From positions 186,001 to 250,000 of the forward strand of contig JACKPU010000002.1 of NCBI GenBank assembly GCA_024233285.1: a DNA stretch of 64,000 nt, written 5' to 3'. The DNA is from Opitutaceae bacterium (GTDB lineage Bacteria > Verrucomicrobiota > Verrucomicrobiia > Opitutales > Opitutaceae). A program made the translations under genes and the position numbers. Position 1 is the stretch's first letter; every line of letters starts with the position of its first letter. The notes below the pieces were generated by a model. That model did not search any database. It had not been told where the DNA came from and was given only the letters and a program-made list of their open reading frames with translations. Positions 1-8,652 of the stretch are shown piece by piece.

Positions 1-278
1 CCTGCCGTGGGGAGATAAAGCGTAATGCTCTGCGGGCCGTTCCAAGTGATGTTTTTGGCCATGCGCGCGTCGTTGGCAAAGGTGTCGAGGCCGCGGCGCA
101 GCTGGGCCTCCATTTCGCTGTAGCCGCTGGAACTGAAACCGGCGCGACCGATGAACAGAAACGCACTGAGCACGCCCGTGAGCACAAGCGTGGAGATGCC
201 CGTCGCCACCATGACTTCGACGAGTGAAAAACCAGCGCGACCGCGCCGGGAATCAATGCGCGGTGTAGTAGTAGTCAT
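1..278 (-). CDS. type IV prepilin-like protein (3' end outside window)
   Basis: Reading leftwards from an ATG at 278, the protein begins MTTTTPRIDSRRGRAG and then FSLVEVMVATGISTLVLTG, a textbook prepilin leader: a basic stretch ending in Gly, then Phe, Glu at +5 and a hydrophobic helix. About 92 residues are visible before the window edge, including a stretch resembling minor pilins (SGYSEMEAQLRRGLDTFAND). The start overlaps the end of the upstream gene by 26 bases in another frame, which implies translational coupling. By family knowledge such proteins are cleaved by prepilin peptidase and inserted into the inner membrane as minor pilins or pseudopilins. The substrate system (type IV pilus or type II secretion) cannot be decided here. 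The ATG is preferred because no other start in this frame gives a basic leader. Confidence 0.8.
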   Translation of the reverse strand, partial: MTTTTPRIDSRRGRAGFSLVEVMVATGISTLVLTGVLSAFLFIGRAGFSSSGYSEMEAQLRRGLDTFANDARMAKNITWNGPQSITLYLPTA

Positions 279-1362
279 AGAGTCCGGTCTTGCTGTAACG
301 GGTGATGAAGCGCGCGGTGTGCGGGCGGCCGTCGAAGCCCTGCCAGTTCGAAATAAGCGTGATCTCCTTCATGCCCGACTTGAGATCGCTGATGACGCGC
401 TTGCAGGTGAAAACGGTGCGTGCGGAGGTTTGCGTATCGTCGGTTGATACCACCGTTTCACCTGCGTCTTGCAGCGATTGCAACTGGGACCAGCTTTTCA
501 GCCGCAGCCGTTCGAGTTCACTCTGCATGACCTGCGCGGCGTAGGAGTAATTGCGCGCCGAGTCCACGGCGAGCAGCCCGCGTTGCAGCGTCGTGATCGC
601 AGTGGTGATGCCGAGCACCATGACGATCGAGGCCATCATGACTTCGACGAGACTGAAACCGCCGCGGCGCCGAAACGGGGTGTTGCTGCCGCGGGTGGCC
701 GGGTGGCCCTGTGCCTCGGTGTTTTGCACGTAGATGGCGGCGGCTTGGGCGCGGCGCCTTACATGCAGTTTTTCGAAGACGTTGATCAGGTAATTCTTGA
801 CCGTGTTTTCGCTGAGATTGAGCCGCGCGCCGACTTCCTTGTTGGTGAGGCCCTCGGCGACGAGTGCCAGCACGCGGTTTTCCTGCGGGGACAATATGGC
901 CAAATCATCGCTGGCGCCGGCCCCGCCGCCGCTGCGCATGAGCTTGAGCACGCGCTCGGTGACATCGGGCGCGAGAATGGACTGGCCGGAGGCGACATCG
1001 ATGATCGCCTGAACCAAGCCGGCCGGGTCGATTTCCTTCATCAGATAGCCGTGCGCGCCGGCGGCGACGGCCTCGTAAACAAAGGTGTCGGTCGAGTGCG
1101 AAGTGAGAATGAGCACGCGGGTGCGGGGGTGCCGCTCCAGCATGCTGCGGCACGTTTCGAATCCGGTGCCGTCGGGCAGCCGGATGTCGAGGAGAACGAC
1201 GTCCGGGCGATGTTGATCACAGGCGGAAATGGCCTCGGCATTGGTGGCCGCCTCGGCGACCACTTCGATGGCGGGATTGGTGGCGGTGGCGACGACGGCG
1301 CGGATGCCATTGCGCACCAAGGCACTGTCCTCGACGATGAGTATGCGGATCGGAGCGGGCAT
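253..1362 (-). CDS. NarL-type response regulator fused in frame to a type IV prepilin
   Basis: One uninterrupted frame of 369 residues. Residues 1-125 are a receiver domain (phosphoacceptor Asp59 in DVVLLDIRLPDG, conserved Lys in LMKEIDP). Residues about 145-210 are a LuxR/NarL helix-turn-helix (LSPQENRVLALVAEGLTNKE). The regulator should end near residue 218, as its paralogue at 3037 does, but there is no stop. The frame continues through a basic linker (RRRGG) into FSLVEVMMASIVMVLGIT from residue 236, a classical prepilin cleavage site and hydrophobic helix, then a pilin-like tail to residue 369. A GTG at 729 (residue 212) could start the pilin separately, which would make this two nested genes. 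The start at 1362 lies two bases after the kinase stop, so kinase, regulator and pilins look co-transcribed. A sequencing frameshift is possible but needs no assumption here, since both domains are intact in one frame. Confidence 0.8.
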   Translation of the reverse strand: MPAPIRILIVEDSALVRNGIRAVVATATNPAIEVVAEAATNAEAISACDQHRPDVVLLDIRLPDGTGFETCRSMLERHPRTRVLILTSHSTDTFVYEAVAAGAHGYLMKEIDPAGLVQAIIDVASGQSILAPDVTERVLKLMRSGGGAGASDDLAILSPQENRVLALVAEGLTNKEVGARLNLSENTVKNYLINVFEKLHVRRRAQAAAIYVQNTEAQGHPATRGSNTPFRRRGGFSLVEVMMASIVMVLGITTAITTLQRGLLAVDSARNYSYAAQVMQSELERLRLKSWSQLQSLQDAGETVVSTDDTQTSARTVFTCKRVISDLKSGMKEITLISNWQGFDGRPHTARFITRYSKTGLYDYYYTAH

Positions 1363-1364
1363 GC

Positions 1365-2861
1365 TTAGAGGATGGGGTTGAGGTGGAAGGTGAGTTTCAG
1401 GCTGACGCCGTGACCGGGTCGCGCATCGAAAGCCAGCCGTGCGCCCATGTCCTGGGCGCGGCCGGAGAGGTTGGCCAAGCCGCGACCCTGATGATGCGGG
1501 GCCTTGGGATCGAATCCGACGCCGTTGTCGCGAATGACGAACACAAGCGTGTCGGCGACGGCCTTGAGGGAAACCGTGATCAACGTGGCCTGACCGTGGC
1601 GCAGCGCATTGCTGACGGCCTCGCGGGTGATCTGCAGGATGTTGGCCCGTTGTGAGAGCGTGAGCCGCTGGGCGACGGCATCGTCGATCTCGCATGCGGT
1701 TTCGACGCCCGAGGTTGCCAGCACGCTGGCCACGGCTTGGGCGAAGGTTTGTTGGTTGAGCGCCTCGGGTTCGAGACCGGTGATGAAGTTGCGCAGATCG
1801 AGGATGGTTTCGTTGAGGGCGTCGCGGCTCTCTTCGAGTTTTGCGGTGATGTCAGACTGATCGGCGTGCAGCCGGTTCTTGACCAAGCTGAGACTCATGC
1901 CGGTGGCGTAGAGCGATTGGATCACGCTGTCGTGCAGGTCGCGGCCGAGCCGGATGCGTTCTTCCAAGGCGCGTTGCAGATTGGTCTCGCTTTCGTGGAG
2001 GGCGTTGCGCTGCGCAATGGATTCCGCGAGCAGATTGGCAACCGCGCCCATTTCGTCGCGCCGGCCGCGCAGGGGCTGAATCGCGTCGCTTACGCCGGAG
2101 GAGAGACTTTGTTGGATCAGTGACAACGGGTGCAGCACCCAAAGGCGCAAACTGAGGGCGAGGCCGATGATCAAGGTGAAGCCGAATGCGACCAGCAGCA
2201 GCGTAGGCAGCATGGCTTCGGCGAGCAATGGCTGCGCGACCGGCGCATTCCCGCTCAACCTGAGTTCACCGATCAGGATCCCCCGCCAGTCATGCAAGGG
2301 AAAAGAAACGGTGTAGCGATCCGTTGGCTGCGGTTTATCGGCTGCGGAATTGACCTCCGCCGACAAGGTGCCGCCGGCCAGCTCGCTGATGCGGGCGAGT
2401 AAATCCGGCGTCCAGCTGCGCACGATCATCAACCACTGGTTTTCATCCAGCGGGGCGCAGGCGGCTTGGCGCAATACCGTGCCGTCATAAAACCAAAACA
2501 CATCTCCGTCGGGGGAAAGGCTGTTGCCGAATGCAGCGCCGAGTGGCGGCGGGCTGGCTTGATTCCCGTTTTCCGTCCATGGTTGAAAGCCGTTGCTGGC
2601 GCTGAACCGCCAGGCTTCCATGGCACTTGGATCGGCCTTGAAGTTTGCCGCTGATTGCGTGGCCAGCAGGGCGGCCTGGCGCTGCCAAGCGCGGCTATCG
2701 GTATTGACCCAATGGGCAAGAAATGCCGCTTGCTCGCGCTCGAAATCTTCGCGGTGCTCCGCTTGCGCAACCGTGGCGAAGTGCCGCAGAATCAACAGCA
2801 CCGCGCAGAAGCCGATGACCAGTGAACCCAAGATCAGGGTGAAACGGAACCTGATGTTCAT
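1365..2861 (-). CDS. NarX/LiaS-type sensor histidine kinase
   Basis: Membrane sensor kinase of 498 residues partnered with the regulator immediately downstream. A first transmembrane helix lies at about 8-28 and an extracytoplasmic region of about 180 residues follows. A second helix at about 217-240 leads into a HAMP-like segment. The dimerisation/phosphoacceptor helix is of the HisKA_3 class (RLGRDLHDSVIQSLYATGMS, phospho-His about 310). The HATPase_c domain shows NALRHG, DNGVGFDP and GRGLANL boxes. The family autophosphorylates on His and transfers to NarL-type regulators. The start at 2861 puts the first helix near the N-terminus; an upstream in-frame start at 2909 would add 16 residues unlike a signal anchor. 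The sensed signal is not recognisable. It is paralogous to the kinase at 3713-5296. Confidence 0.9.
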   Translation of the reverse strand: MNIRFRFTLILGSLVIGFCAVLLILRHFATVAQAEHREDFEREQAAFLAHWVNTDSRAWQRQAALLATQSAANFKADPSAMEAWRFSASNGFQPWTENGNQASPPPLGAAFGNSLSPDGDVFWFYDGTVLRQAACAPLDENQWLMIVRSWTPDLLARISELAGGTLSAEVNSAADKPQPTDRYTVSFPLHDWRGILIGELRLSGNAPVAQPLLAEAMLPTLLLVAFGFTLIIGLALSLRLWVLHPLSLIQQSLSSGVSDAIQPLRGRRDEMGAVANLLAESIAQRNALHESETNLQRALEERIRLGRDLHDSVIQSLYATGMSLSLVKNRLHADQSDITAKLEESRDALNETILDLRNFITGLEPEALNQQTFAQAVASVLATSGVETACEIDDAVAQRLTLSQRANILQITREAVSNALRHGQATLITVSLKAVADTLVFVIRDNGVGFDPKAPHHQGRGLANLSGRAQDMGARLAFDARPGHGVSLKLTFHLNPIL

Positions 2862-3004
2862 GCCTGCCCGCCGTGGTCCGCAAATTCCGCATGACTCGTC
2901 CGCGCCCAATGGCAGCTTCCTGTGTAATCACGGACGATGGTGTGCATAATACACCCTAGCTTAGCCCCTTCTACAGGAAGGAGGGTAGGGGCATTGAGGC
3001 CGCG

Positions 3005-3033
3005 ATAACAGGCCTATCAAATAGGCCTGTTAT
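3005..3033. terminator. perfect 13-bp inverted repeat downstream of the second response regulator
   Basis: Arms 3005-3017 (ataacaggcctat) and 3021-3033 are perfect reverse complements around a 3-base loop. It begins four bases after the regulator's stop codon, the usual place for a terminator. There is no clear T-run after it on the minus strand, so Rho-independent function is only probable. An operator or transcript-stabilising role for the next gene (kinase at 2861) is an alternative. Confidence 0.55.
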
Positions 3034-3036
3034 TAC

Positions 3037-3705
3037 CTAATTGGTATTTTGGGTGGCTTGGACAAACATGGCCGCGGCTTGTGAGCGGCGCTTGACCTTC
3101 AATTTTCCAAATACGCTGACCAGGTAGTTCTTGACCGTGTTTTCGCTCAGATTGAGCTGTTGCCCGACTTCCTTGTTCGTGAACCCTTCGGCCACCAGGG
3201 CGAGCACTTTGCGTTCTTGGGCGGAAAGCAGGGCGAGTTCTCCAGTCGCATCACTATTGCCGCCGGAGCGGATCATGCGCAGCACGCGCGAAGTCACATC
3301 CGGGGTGAGCACGGAACGGCCGGCGGCGGTATCACGGATCGCTTTGATCAAGCCGCTCGGGTCGAGTTCTTTCATCAAGTATCCATGCACCCCGGCGATG
3401 ACGGCGTTGTAGACCAGTTCGTCGTTGGTGAAAGACGTGAGGATCAGGATGCGGCACTTCGGGGCCACGCGCAGGATATCTGTCGCGGCATCCAATCCCG
3501 AGCCGTCAGGCAGACGGATATCCAGCAAAATAATATCAGGCTGCAGTTCCTTGGCCATCGTGATTGCGTCCTTGATGGTGCCGGCCTCGCCCACTACATG
3601 GATGTCGTTCTCGGGTTCGAGGGTGATGACCGAGCGCACGCCTTGGCGGACGAGCGCGCTGTCATCGACGAGAAGTATGGAGATGGGGGCGACGGTGGTG
3701 GACAT
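3037..3705 (-). CDS. NarL/FixJ-type response regulator
   Basis: Regulator of 222 residues, full length for the family. The receiver domain spans about 1-125, with acidic pocket LLVDDSALVR, phosphoacceptor Asp62 in DIILLDIRLPDG and conserved Lys in LMKELDP. The C-terminal LuxR-type HTH is at about 150-210 (LSAQERKVLALVAEGFTNKE). It is expected to bind DNA as a dimer when phosphorylated by the kinase whose stop lies 7 bases upstream. The ATG at 3705 gives the normal N-terminus; an earlier start at 3747 would overlap the kinase. The sequence is clearly paralogous to the regulator half of 253-1362 and ends normally just after the HTH, which highlights the abnormal extension there. Confidence 0.93.
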   Translation of the reverse strand: MSTTVAPISILLVDDSALVRQGVRSVITLEPENDIHVVGEAGTIKDAITMAKELQPDIILLDIRLPDGSGLDAATDILRVAPKCRILILTSFTNDELVYNAVIAGVHGYLMKELDPSGLIKAIRDTAAGRSVLTPDVTSRVLRMIRSGGNSDATGELALLSAQERKVLALVAEGFTNKEVGQQLNLSENTVKNYLVSVFGKLKVKRRSQAAAMFVQATQNTN

Positions 3706-3712
3706 GGATGGA

Positions 3713-5296
3713 TTACAAGGGGATGCGAAGCCGGATGATGGCACCATGGCCGGGTGCGCTTTCTATGTCGAGTTTTGCACCCAACTCCGTCGCGCGATCG
3801 CGAAAATTGTGCAGGCCATGGCCGGGAGTCTTGACCTTGGCCGGATCGAAGCCGCTGCCATTGTCCGTGGCGGTGAAATCCAGTTCACCGGCCGGTGATT
3901 TGTGCAGGCTGACATGAAAGCGCGTGCAGCCCCCGTGACGAATGGCATTGCTGCCGGCTTCCCGCACAATTTGCAGCAGGTGGGCGCGCAAGTCCATGGG
4001 CAGGTCGGTGTCAATGTCTGGATCGATATCGAGGGTGCACTCGACCGCCAGGCCGCCACGCATGAAGTCGAGCAAGGTGCGCAACGCGGCCTCGAATCGT
4101 TGCGTCTGTTCGCTCTCCGGTTCGAGGCGGGTGATAAAGTTGCGCACATCCTTGATGGTCGCGTTGAGTTCGCGCCGGGTCTGCTCGAGCAGTGCGATCG
4201 CCCGTTCGGGATCCTTGCGCACGTTGGCCTGAATGCTGGCGAGACTCATACCCGAGGCGTAAAGGGTCTGAATGACGCCGTCGTGCAAATCACGCCCGAG
4301 CCGCGCGCGTTCGTCCATCGCCGCCTTGAGGTCCTCCCGGTCTTGGAAGGCGGATTTGATCAAGTTGGCCACGCGCCCGAGTTCGGATTTTTCCACAAGC
4401 ATGCGTTCGAGCGGCGCGGTATCCTTCGTGCTCAGGCTGTTGCTGATGCGGGACAAGGGCTGCAGCACCCAGCGATGGCTTAAGAACATGACGGCACCGA
4501 TGGCCAAGCCGCCGTAAATCACAAAGATCATGGCTTCCCACCAATCCGTGTCGGAGATTTGGCGCAGTTCCGGCGAGACATAGGTGATGTCCAGCGAGCT
4601 GATGGGTTTTCCGTCCAATCCCGGCAGCTCACGATGAAGATGGATCTTGAACAGATGTTCGTTCATGACCGTATGGGTGTGTCCGGTTTGGTCGATTGAC
4701 ACCGTGCTCGACAGGATGCGGGACAGCTTGCTGATCAGGGCGGCGTCCCATTTGCGCCCGACCGCCAAATAGCCGTAAACCTCGTCGGTCTCGTCCCAAC
4801 CGATCGAGTGGGTGATGGGGGCGCCGCGAATTTCATACAAATCGCCATCAATGATCTCGAAAAAATGAACCAATTTTTCCTCCCGGAGTTTTCTCAACAG
4901 GACTTCGGGAGCCGGCGGCTTTGGTCCGGTTGATTCGGTGGCGTCAAAATCGTGCGAGTAGAAAAGCGAACCATCCAAGCGGAATACCCAGACATCCTCG
5001 GTCTCATAGATATCCGAGGCCGAGAGCAGGTTGATCTCAGCCCAATCTAGATCCGGCTCGGCGCCTTGGACGAAGTCCACCATCTCAGTCCACTGGGCGT
5101 ATTCGTAAACGAACTTTTCTACCGAGGAACCCAGCATCAACATGACTTGCTCGGTCAGGTTTGCACGCTGCTTGCGGATATTCTCCAAGATCAACGCCGA
5201 TTCCTGCCGCTCGTAGAAATAGAGCGCGCTTACGCCACTACCCAAGCCCACACACAACAGGCCGAACAGGATGATGAAGCGGTATTTTAGCGGCAT
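3713..5296 (-). CDS. CHASE4-domain sensor histidine kinase
   Basis: Sensor kinase of 527 residues. An N-terminal membrane helix (about 5-27) is followed by an extracytoplasmic domain with the CHASE4 hallmark EYAQWTEMVDFV near residue 65 and a conserved VFRLDGSLFYSHD stretch near 105. The second membrane helix is at about 254-275, then a HAMP-like linker, HisKA_3 helix (RLGRDLHDGVIQTLYASGMS, phospho-His about 338) and HATPase_c (DNGSGFDP, GHGLHNF). CHASE4 domains sense unknown small-molecule or redox cues in other proteins; the ligand here is unknown. The paired regulator follows after 7 bases. The promoter should lie in the 136-base gap shared divergently with rpsT, but no convincing -35/-10 pair was found. 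Confidence 0.92.
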   Translation of the reverse strand: MPLKYRFIILFGLLCVGLGSGVSALYFYERQESALILENIRKQRANLTEQVMLMLGSSVEKFVYEYAQWTEMVDFVQGAEPDLDWAEINLLSASDIYETEDVWVFRLDGSLFYSHDFDATESTGPKPPAPEVLLRKLREEKLVHFFEIIDGDLYEIRGAPITHSIGWDETDEVYGYLAVGRKWDAALISKLSRILSSTVSIDQTGHTHTVMNEHLFKIHLHRELPGLDGKPISSLDITYVSPELRQISDTDWWEAMIFVIYGGLAIGAVMFLSHRWVLQPLSRISNSLSTKDTAPLERMLVEKSELGRVANLIKSAFQDREDLKAAMDERARLGRDLHDGVIQTLYASGMSLASIQANVRKDPERAIALLEQTRRELNATIKDVRNFITRLEPESEQTQRFEAALRTLLDFMRGGLAVECTLDIDPDIDTDLPMDLRAHLLQIVREAGSNAIRHGGCTRFHVSLHKSPAGELDFTATDNGSGFDPAKVKTPGHGLHNFRDRATELGAKLDIESAPGHGAIIRLRIPL

Positions 5297-5432
5297 TTCG
5301 GAAAAATCGGGTCATTCCGCTTCATCTTGTGCCCGGATGCAAGTATTCCGGGTTTGGCTTTCGGCCACAGATTACCGTTGACTCGGCTGCGGAGGTTTGA
5401 GTTTTTGACCGACCTTTTAATTCGATCCACCC

Positions 5433-5693
5433 ATGGCCAACACCAAATCTGCCATCAAGAACGCCCGCAAAAGCCAGCGTCTGACCACCCGCAACAAAAA
5501 CACCAAAACCCGTCTCAAGACGCTCCACAAGAAGCTGGTGGCTGCTGAGCAGGGTGGTGATGTCGCTGCCGCCAAGGCCGCGGCCTCGACCTACATTTCC
5601 GCGATGGACAAGGCCGTGAAGTCGGGCGTCGTGCACAAGAACGCCGCCAATCGCGCCAAGGCGCACGCTGCCAAGCACCTCGCCGCCAAATAA
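5433..5693 (+). CDS. rpsT: 30S ribosomal protein bS20
   Basis: Complete 86-residue protein starting MANTKSAIKNARKSQRLTTR, the conserved N-terminus of bS20, followed by a Lys/Arg/Ala-rich helical bundle ending in HAAKHLAAK. bS20 binds 16S rRNA at the bottom of the small subunit and acts early in its assembly. It is a single-gene unit: a terminator follows 23 bases after the stop, and the gene upstream is divergent. Confidence 0.98.
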   Translation: MANTKSAIKNARKSQRLTTRNKNTKTRLKTLHKKLVAAEQGGDVAAAKAAASTYISAMDKAVKSGVVHKNAANRAKAHAAKHLAAK

Positions 5694-5716
5694 GGCCCGA
5701 GTCAGCATTGCTTCCG

Positions 5717-5746
5717 AGCCCGCACTGCCATCGTGCGGGCTTTTTT
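5717..5746 (+). terminator. Rho-independent terminator of rpsT
   Basis: A 9-bp GC-rich stem (agcccgcac / gtgcgggct) with a 7-base loop is followed by a run of T, 23 bases after the rpsT stop. Form and position are classical. Confidence 0.92.
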
Positions 5747-5847
5747 GTGACCTGATGCAATAATCGCGGGGTGGGTCAGCGGTTGTCCCAGCGGATTTGG
5801 TAGATTGGGCTTCTTTCCCGCACACCCTTTCTTAACCCTGTTATCGC

Positions 5848-8652
5848 ATGACGCCCGCGCCGGCCACGATCCACCGACGTTTCCTCGATTGGAACCTGCC
5901 GTTGCTGCCGCAGGCGGTCGAGGGGCTGGCCGCCGGGTGGGACGGTGCCGGGCCGTTGAATCTGGCCGATGCACTCGTGCTGGTGCCAACGAAACAGGCG
6001 GGCCGGCGGTTGCGCGAGGCGCTTGCGGCTTATGCGTCCATCCGTGGCCAGGCCGTCTTTCCTCCGCGCGTGCTCACGCTCGAAGCCTATGTCGCGGAAG
6101 CGGTGACGGCCAACGATCTGGCCACGCGCCTCGAATCGCAGCTGGCGTGGGTTCAGGTGTTGCGTGCGGCTGATCTGGAGGAGTTTCGGGCGGTGTTTCC
6201 GATTGACCCGCCGGAGCGGAATTTTGCCTGGGCCCTGCGCTTGGCCACAGATTTCGGGCGTTTGCAGGATGCCCTGGCGGAGATCGGGCTCGGTTTTGCC
6301 GACGTGCCGGTGCGGGTGGGCCGGCAGTTTACCGAATATGAACGCTGGCGGCAGTTGGCGGAACTCGAACGCCGTCAAACCGCGGTTTTGGCGAAGAGTG
6401 GATTGCGCGATGCCACGGCGGGGCGGCTGAGCGGTTTGGTGTCGGCTCCGGTGCCCGGCGGAATCGCGCGCATCATCGTGTTGGCCACGCCGGATCCGCG
6501 CCCGGTCGCCTTGACCTTGCTGGCAAATCATTCCGCCCACGTGCCGGTTGAGGTGTGGATTTTTGCGCCGGAGGACGGAGCGGCGGCTTTCGATGACTGG
6601 GGACGCCCTGCTCCCGCGGAGTGGACGCAGCGGAGGTTGTTGACGGAGAACTTCAAGGATCATGTTGCCTTGTGCGCCGATCCCGAGGCTCAGGCCGAAC
6701 GCGCCGCGACGATGGCCGCAGCTTATGCGGACGATGACGGGCTGCTGGCCGTCGGAGTGTTGGATCCTGACATCATGCCGCTCTTGGAAACCGCGCTGCG
6801 TGAGCGCGGCCTGTCCGCTTACAATCCGGCCGGCCAACCGCGCCGCGGCGATCGGCTGTATCAATTGCTGACGGCGCTGGCCAATCTGGTTGCGGACGAT
6901 TCGTTCGCCAACGTCTGCGCGCTGGCGCGGCACCCCGATGTGTTGCACGCGCTCGAAGCCCAATCCGGTTCGCATTTCACCGCGGCCGGTTTCTTGATCG
7001 CGCTCGATCAACTGCAGGCGCGGCATTTGCCCGCCGATCTGGGCGCAGCGCTGCGTTATTGGCGCGGCGGTGACGAACTGCGCCGCATTGCGGCCTGGCG
7101 CACCCAAATCAAACGGGATGGCTTTCCGGAAAACATTGCGGGGGTCTTGGCCGAGATTTTTGCCGGTCGAACGTTCGATCCCCGTCAACCGGGCGAAGCC
7201 GCGCTGGCCGAAGCCGCCGGAGTCTGGACTGACACGGTGGGGGAGGTCGTGCGCGCGGGCCGACGGTTTCCGCGATTGACCGCAACGGAGGCGTGGGAAT
7301 CGGCGCTGCGACTCTACGCCGCGAGCATGGATTTTCCCGACAAACCGGCCGGCGCGCTGGAATTGCAAGGCTGGCTGGAGCTCGTGTGGGAAGATGCGCC
7401 CCACTTGGTGGTGGCCGGGCTCAACGACGGGCTCGTGCCGGCGGCAATCAGCGGCGATCCGTTTTTGCCGGAGAGTTTGCGCGAGCTGCTCGGACTCAAG
7501 ACCAATGCCATGCGACTCGCGACCGATGCGTATTACCTGCACGCGCTGACGGTGTCGCGGGCGCGCACCGGCCGGCTCGACATTCTGCTGGGGCGCGTAT
7601 CGGCGAGTGGCGAACCTTTGCGACCTTCGCGCCTGCTCTTGCGTTGTGCCGATGCGGATCTGCCTGAACGCGTGAATTGGCTGTTTCGCGAACTGCCGGC
7701 GGCCGCGGCGAATCTGGCGTGGACCCGGGCGTGGCGGTTGCGCCCGCGGCAAGTTGACGTGCCCACGAGGCTGGCGGTGACGGCTTTGCGCGCCTGGCTG
7801 GATTGCCCGTTCCGCTTTTATCTTTCGCGCGGGTTGAAAATGGAACCGGTGGATCCGGCCAAGACCGAACTTGATGCGCTGGACTTCGGCACGCTTTGCC
7901 ATGCCGCGCTCGAGGCGATGGGCAATGACCCCGACCTGCGCGACTGCACCGACGCGGGCAAGCTGCGGGACTTTCTGCTTGCGGCGTTGGATTCAGCCGC
8001 CGAGCGCCAGTTTGGTCGCGAGCTCTCGCTGCCTTTGCTCGTGCAAATGGAATCGGCCCGGCAACGCCTGGGTTTTGCGGCGGAATTGCAGGCCACGACG
8101 CGGGCGGAAGGTTGGCTGATCGAACGCGTCGAATGGAAATTCGAGTTGCCGGTGGGCGCGTTCACGCTGGCGGGAAAGATTGATCGCATCGACCGGCATG
8201 AAACCACCGGCGAAATTCGCGTGCTGGATTACAAGACCTCGGATCGCCCGGTGAATCCGGTCGAGGCGCATTTGCGCGGACCACGCCGCGATGAAGCCCC
8301 GCGCGAGTGGATGTTGACTGATGGCGTGAAACCGCGGGTTTGGTGCGATCTGCAACTGCCGGTTTATGAGCGCGTGGCCGCGGGTTTGTTTCCGGGCGCG
8401 CGGCTGACCTGCGGCTATTTCAATCTGCCCAAGGCGGTGACCGAAACCAATATTGCGCTTTGGGAGGATTACACGCCGGAGGTGGCGGCATCGGCCTGGC
8501 GTTGCGTCGGGGGTGTGATCGCGGCGATTGCCCGGCGCGAGTTCTGGCCGCCGCGTGAATTGTCCGGACGTGATGCGGAATACGATGATTTTGCGCCGCT
8601 GTTCCAACGCGGTGCCGCCGCGAGCATCGAGTGGACGGGAGGCGCCCCGTGA
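5848..8652 (+). CDS. AddB/RecB-type PD-(D/E)XK nuclease, inactivated-helicase subunit
   Basis: A 934-residue protein forming an operon with the helicase that overlaps its stop. The N-terminal half resembles the inactivated superfamily I helicase of AddB (LVLVPTKQAGRRLREAL near residue 35; no Walker A is visible). Another shared feature is HLVVAGLNDGLVP in the middle. The C-terminal nuclease domain has LDFGTLCHAALE (His685), a conserved Asp in GKIDRID and the catalytic VLDYKTSD (Asp794, Lys796). In characterised AddB an iron-sulfur cluster uses one Cys before and three after the nuclease core. Here a Cys is present at the first site (LDCPFRFYLSRG) but the C-terminal Cys triad is absent, so the cluster is probably lost. 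The expected role is end resection of double-strand breaks with the downstream AddA-like protein. Confidence 0.85.
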   Translation: MTPAPATIHRRFLDWNLPLLPQAVEGLAAGWDGAGPLNLADALVLVPTKQAGRRLREALAAYASIRGQAVFPPRVLTLEAYVAEAVTANDLATRLESQLAWVQVLRAADLEEFRAVFPIDPPERNFAWALRLATDFGRLQDALAEIGLGFADVPVRVGRQFTEYERWRQLAELERRQTAVLAKSGLRDATAGRLSGLVSAPVPGGIARIIVLATPDPRPVALTLLANHSAHVPVEVWIFAPEDGAAAFDDWGRPAPAEWTQRRLLTENFKDHVALCADPEAQAERAATMAAAYADDDGLLAVGVLDPDIMPLLETALRERGLSAYNPAGQPRRGDRLYQLLTALANLVADDSFANVCALARHPDVLHALEAQSGSHFTAAGFLIALDQLQARHLPADLGAALRYWRGGDELRRIAAWRTQIKRDGFPENIAGVLAEIFAGRTFDPRQPGEAALAEAAGVWTDTVGEVVRAGRRFPRLTATEAWESALRLYAASMDFPDKPAGALELQGWLELVWEDAPHLVVAGLNDGLVPAAISGDPFLPESLRELLGLKTNAMRLATDAYYLHALTVSRARTGRLDILLGRVSASGEPLRPSRLLLRCADADLPERVNWLFRELPAAAANLAWTRAWRLRPRQVDVPTRLAVTALRAWLDCPFRFYLSRGLKMEPVDPAKTELDALDFGTLCHAALEAMGNDPDLRDCTDAGKLRDFLLAALDSAAERQFGRELSLPLLVQMESARQRLGFAAELQATTRAEGWLIERVEWKFELPVGAFTLAGKIDRIDRHETTGEIRVLDYKTSDRPVNPVEAHLRGPRRDEAPREWMLTDGVKPRVWCDLQLPVYERVAAGLFPGARLTCGYFNLPKAVTETNIALWEDYTPEVAASAWRCVGGVIAAIARREFWPPRELSGRDAEYDDFAPLFQRGAAASIEWTGGAP

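Noticed and set aside
253..1695. Possible start of the regulator-pilin gene at 1695
   Set aside because: The frame between 1695 and 1362 lies inside the kinase gene in another frame and its translation has no resemblance to a receiver; the receiver begins at ATG 1362.
5776..7902. Long minus-strand open frame of about 700 codons opposite the AddB-like gene
   Set aside because: Arg/Gln/Pro/His-rich translation without motifs, antisense to a conserved gene; typical of high-GC third positions.
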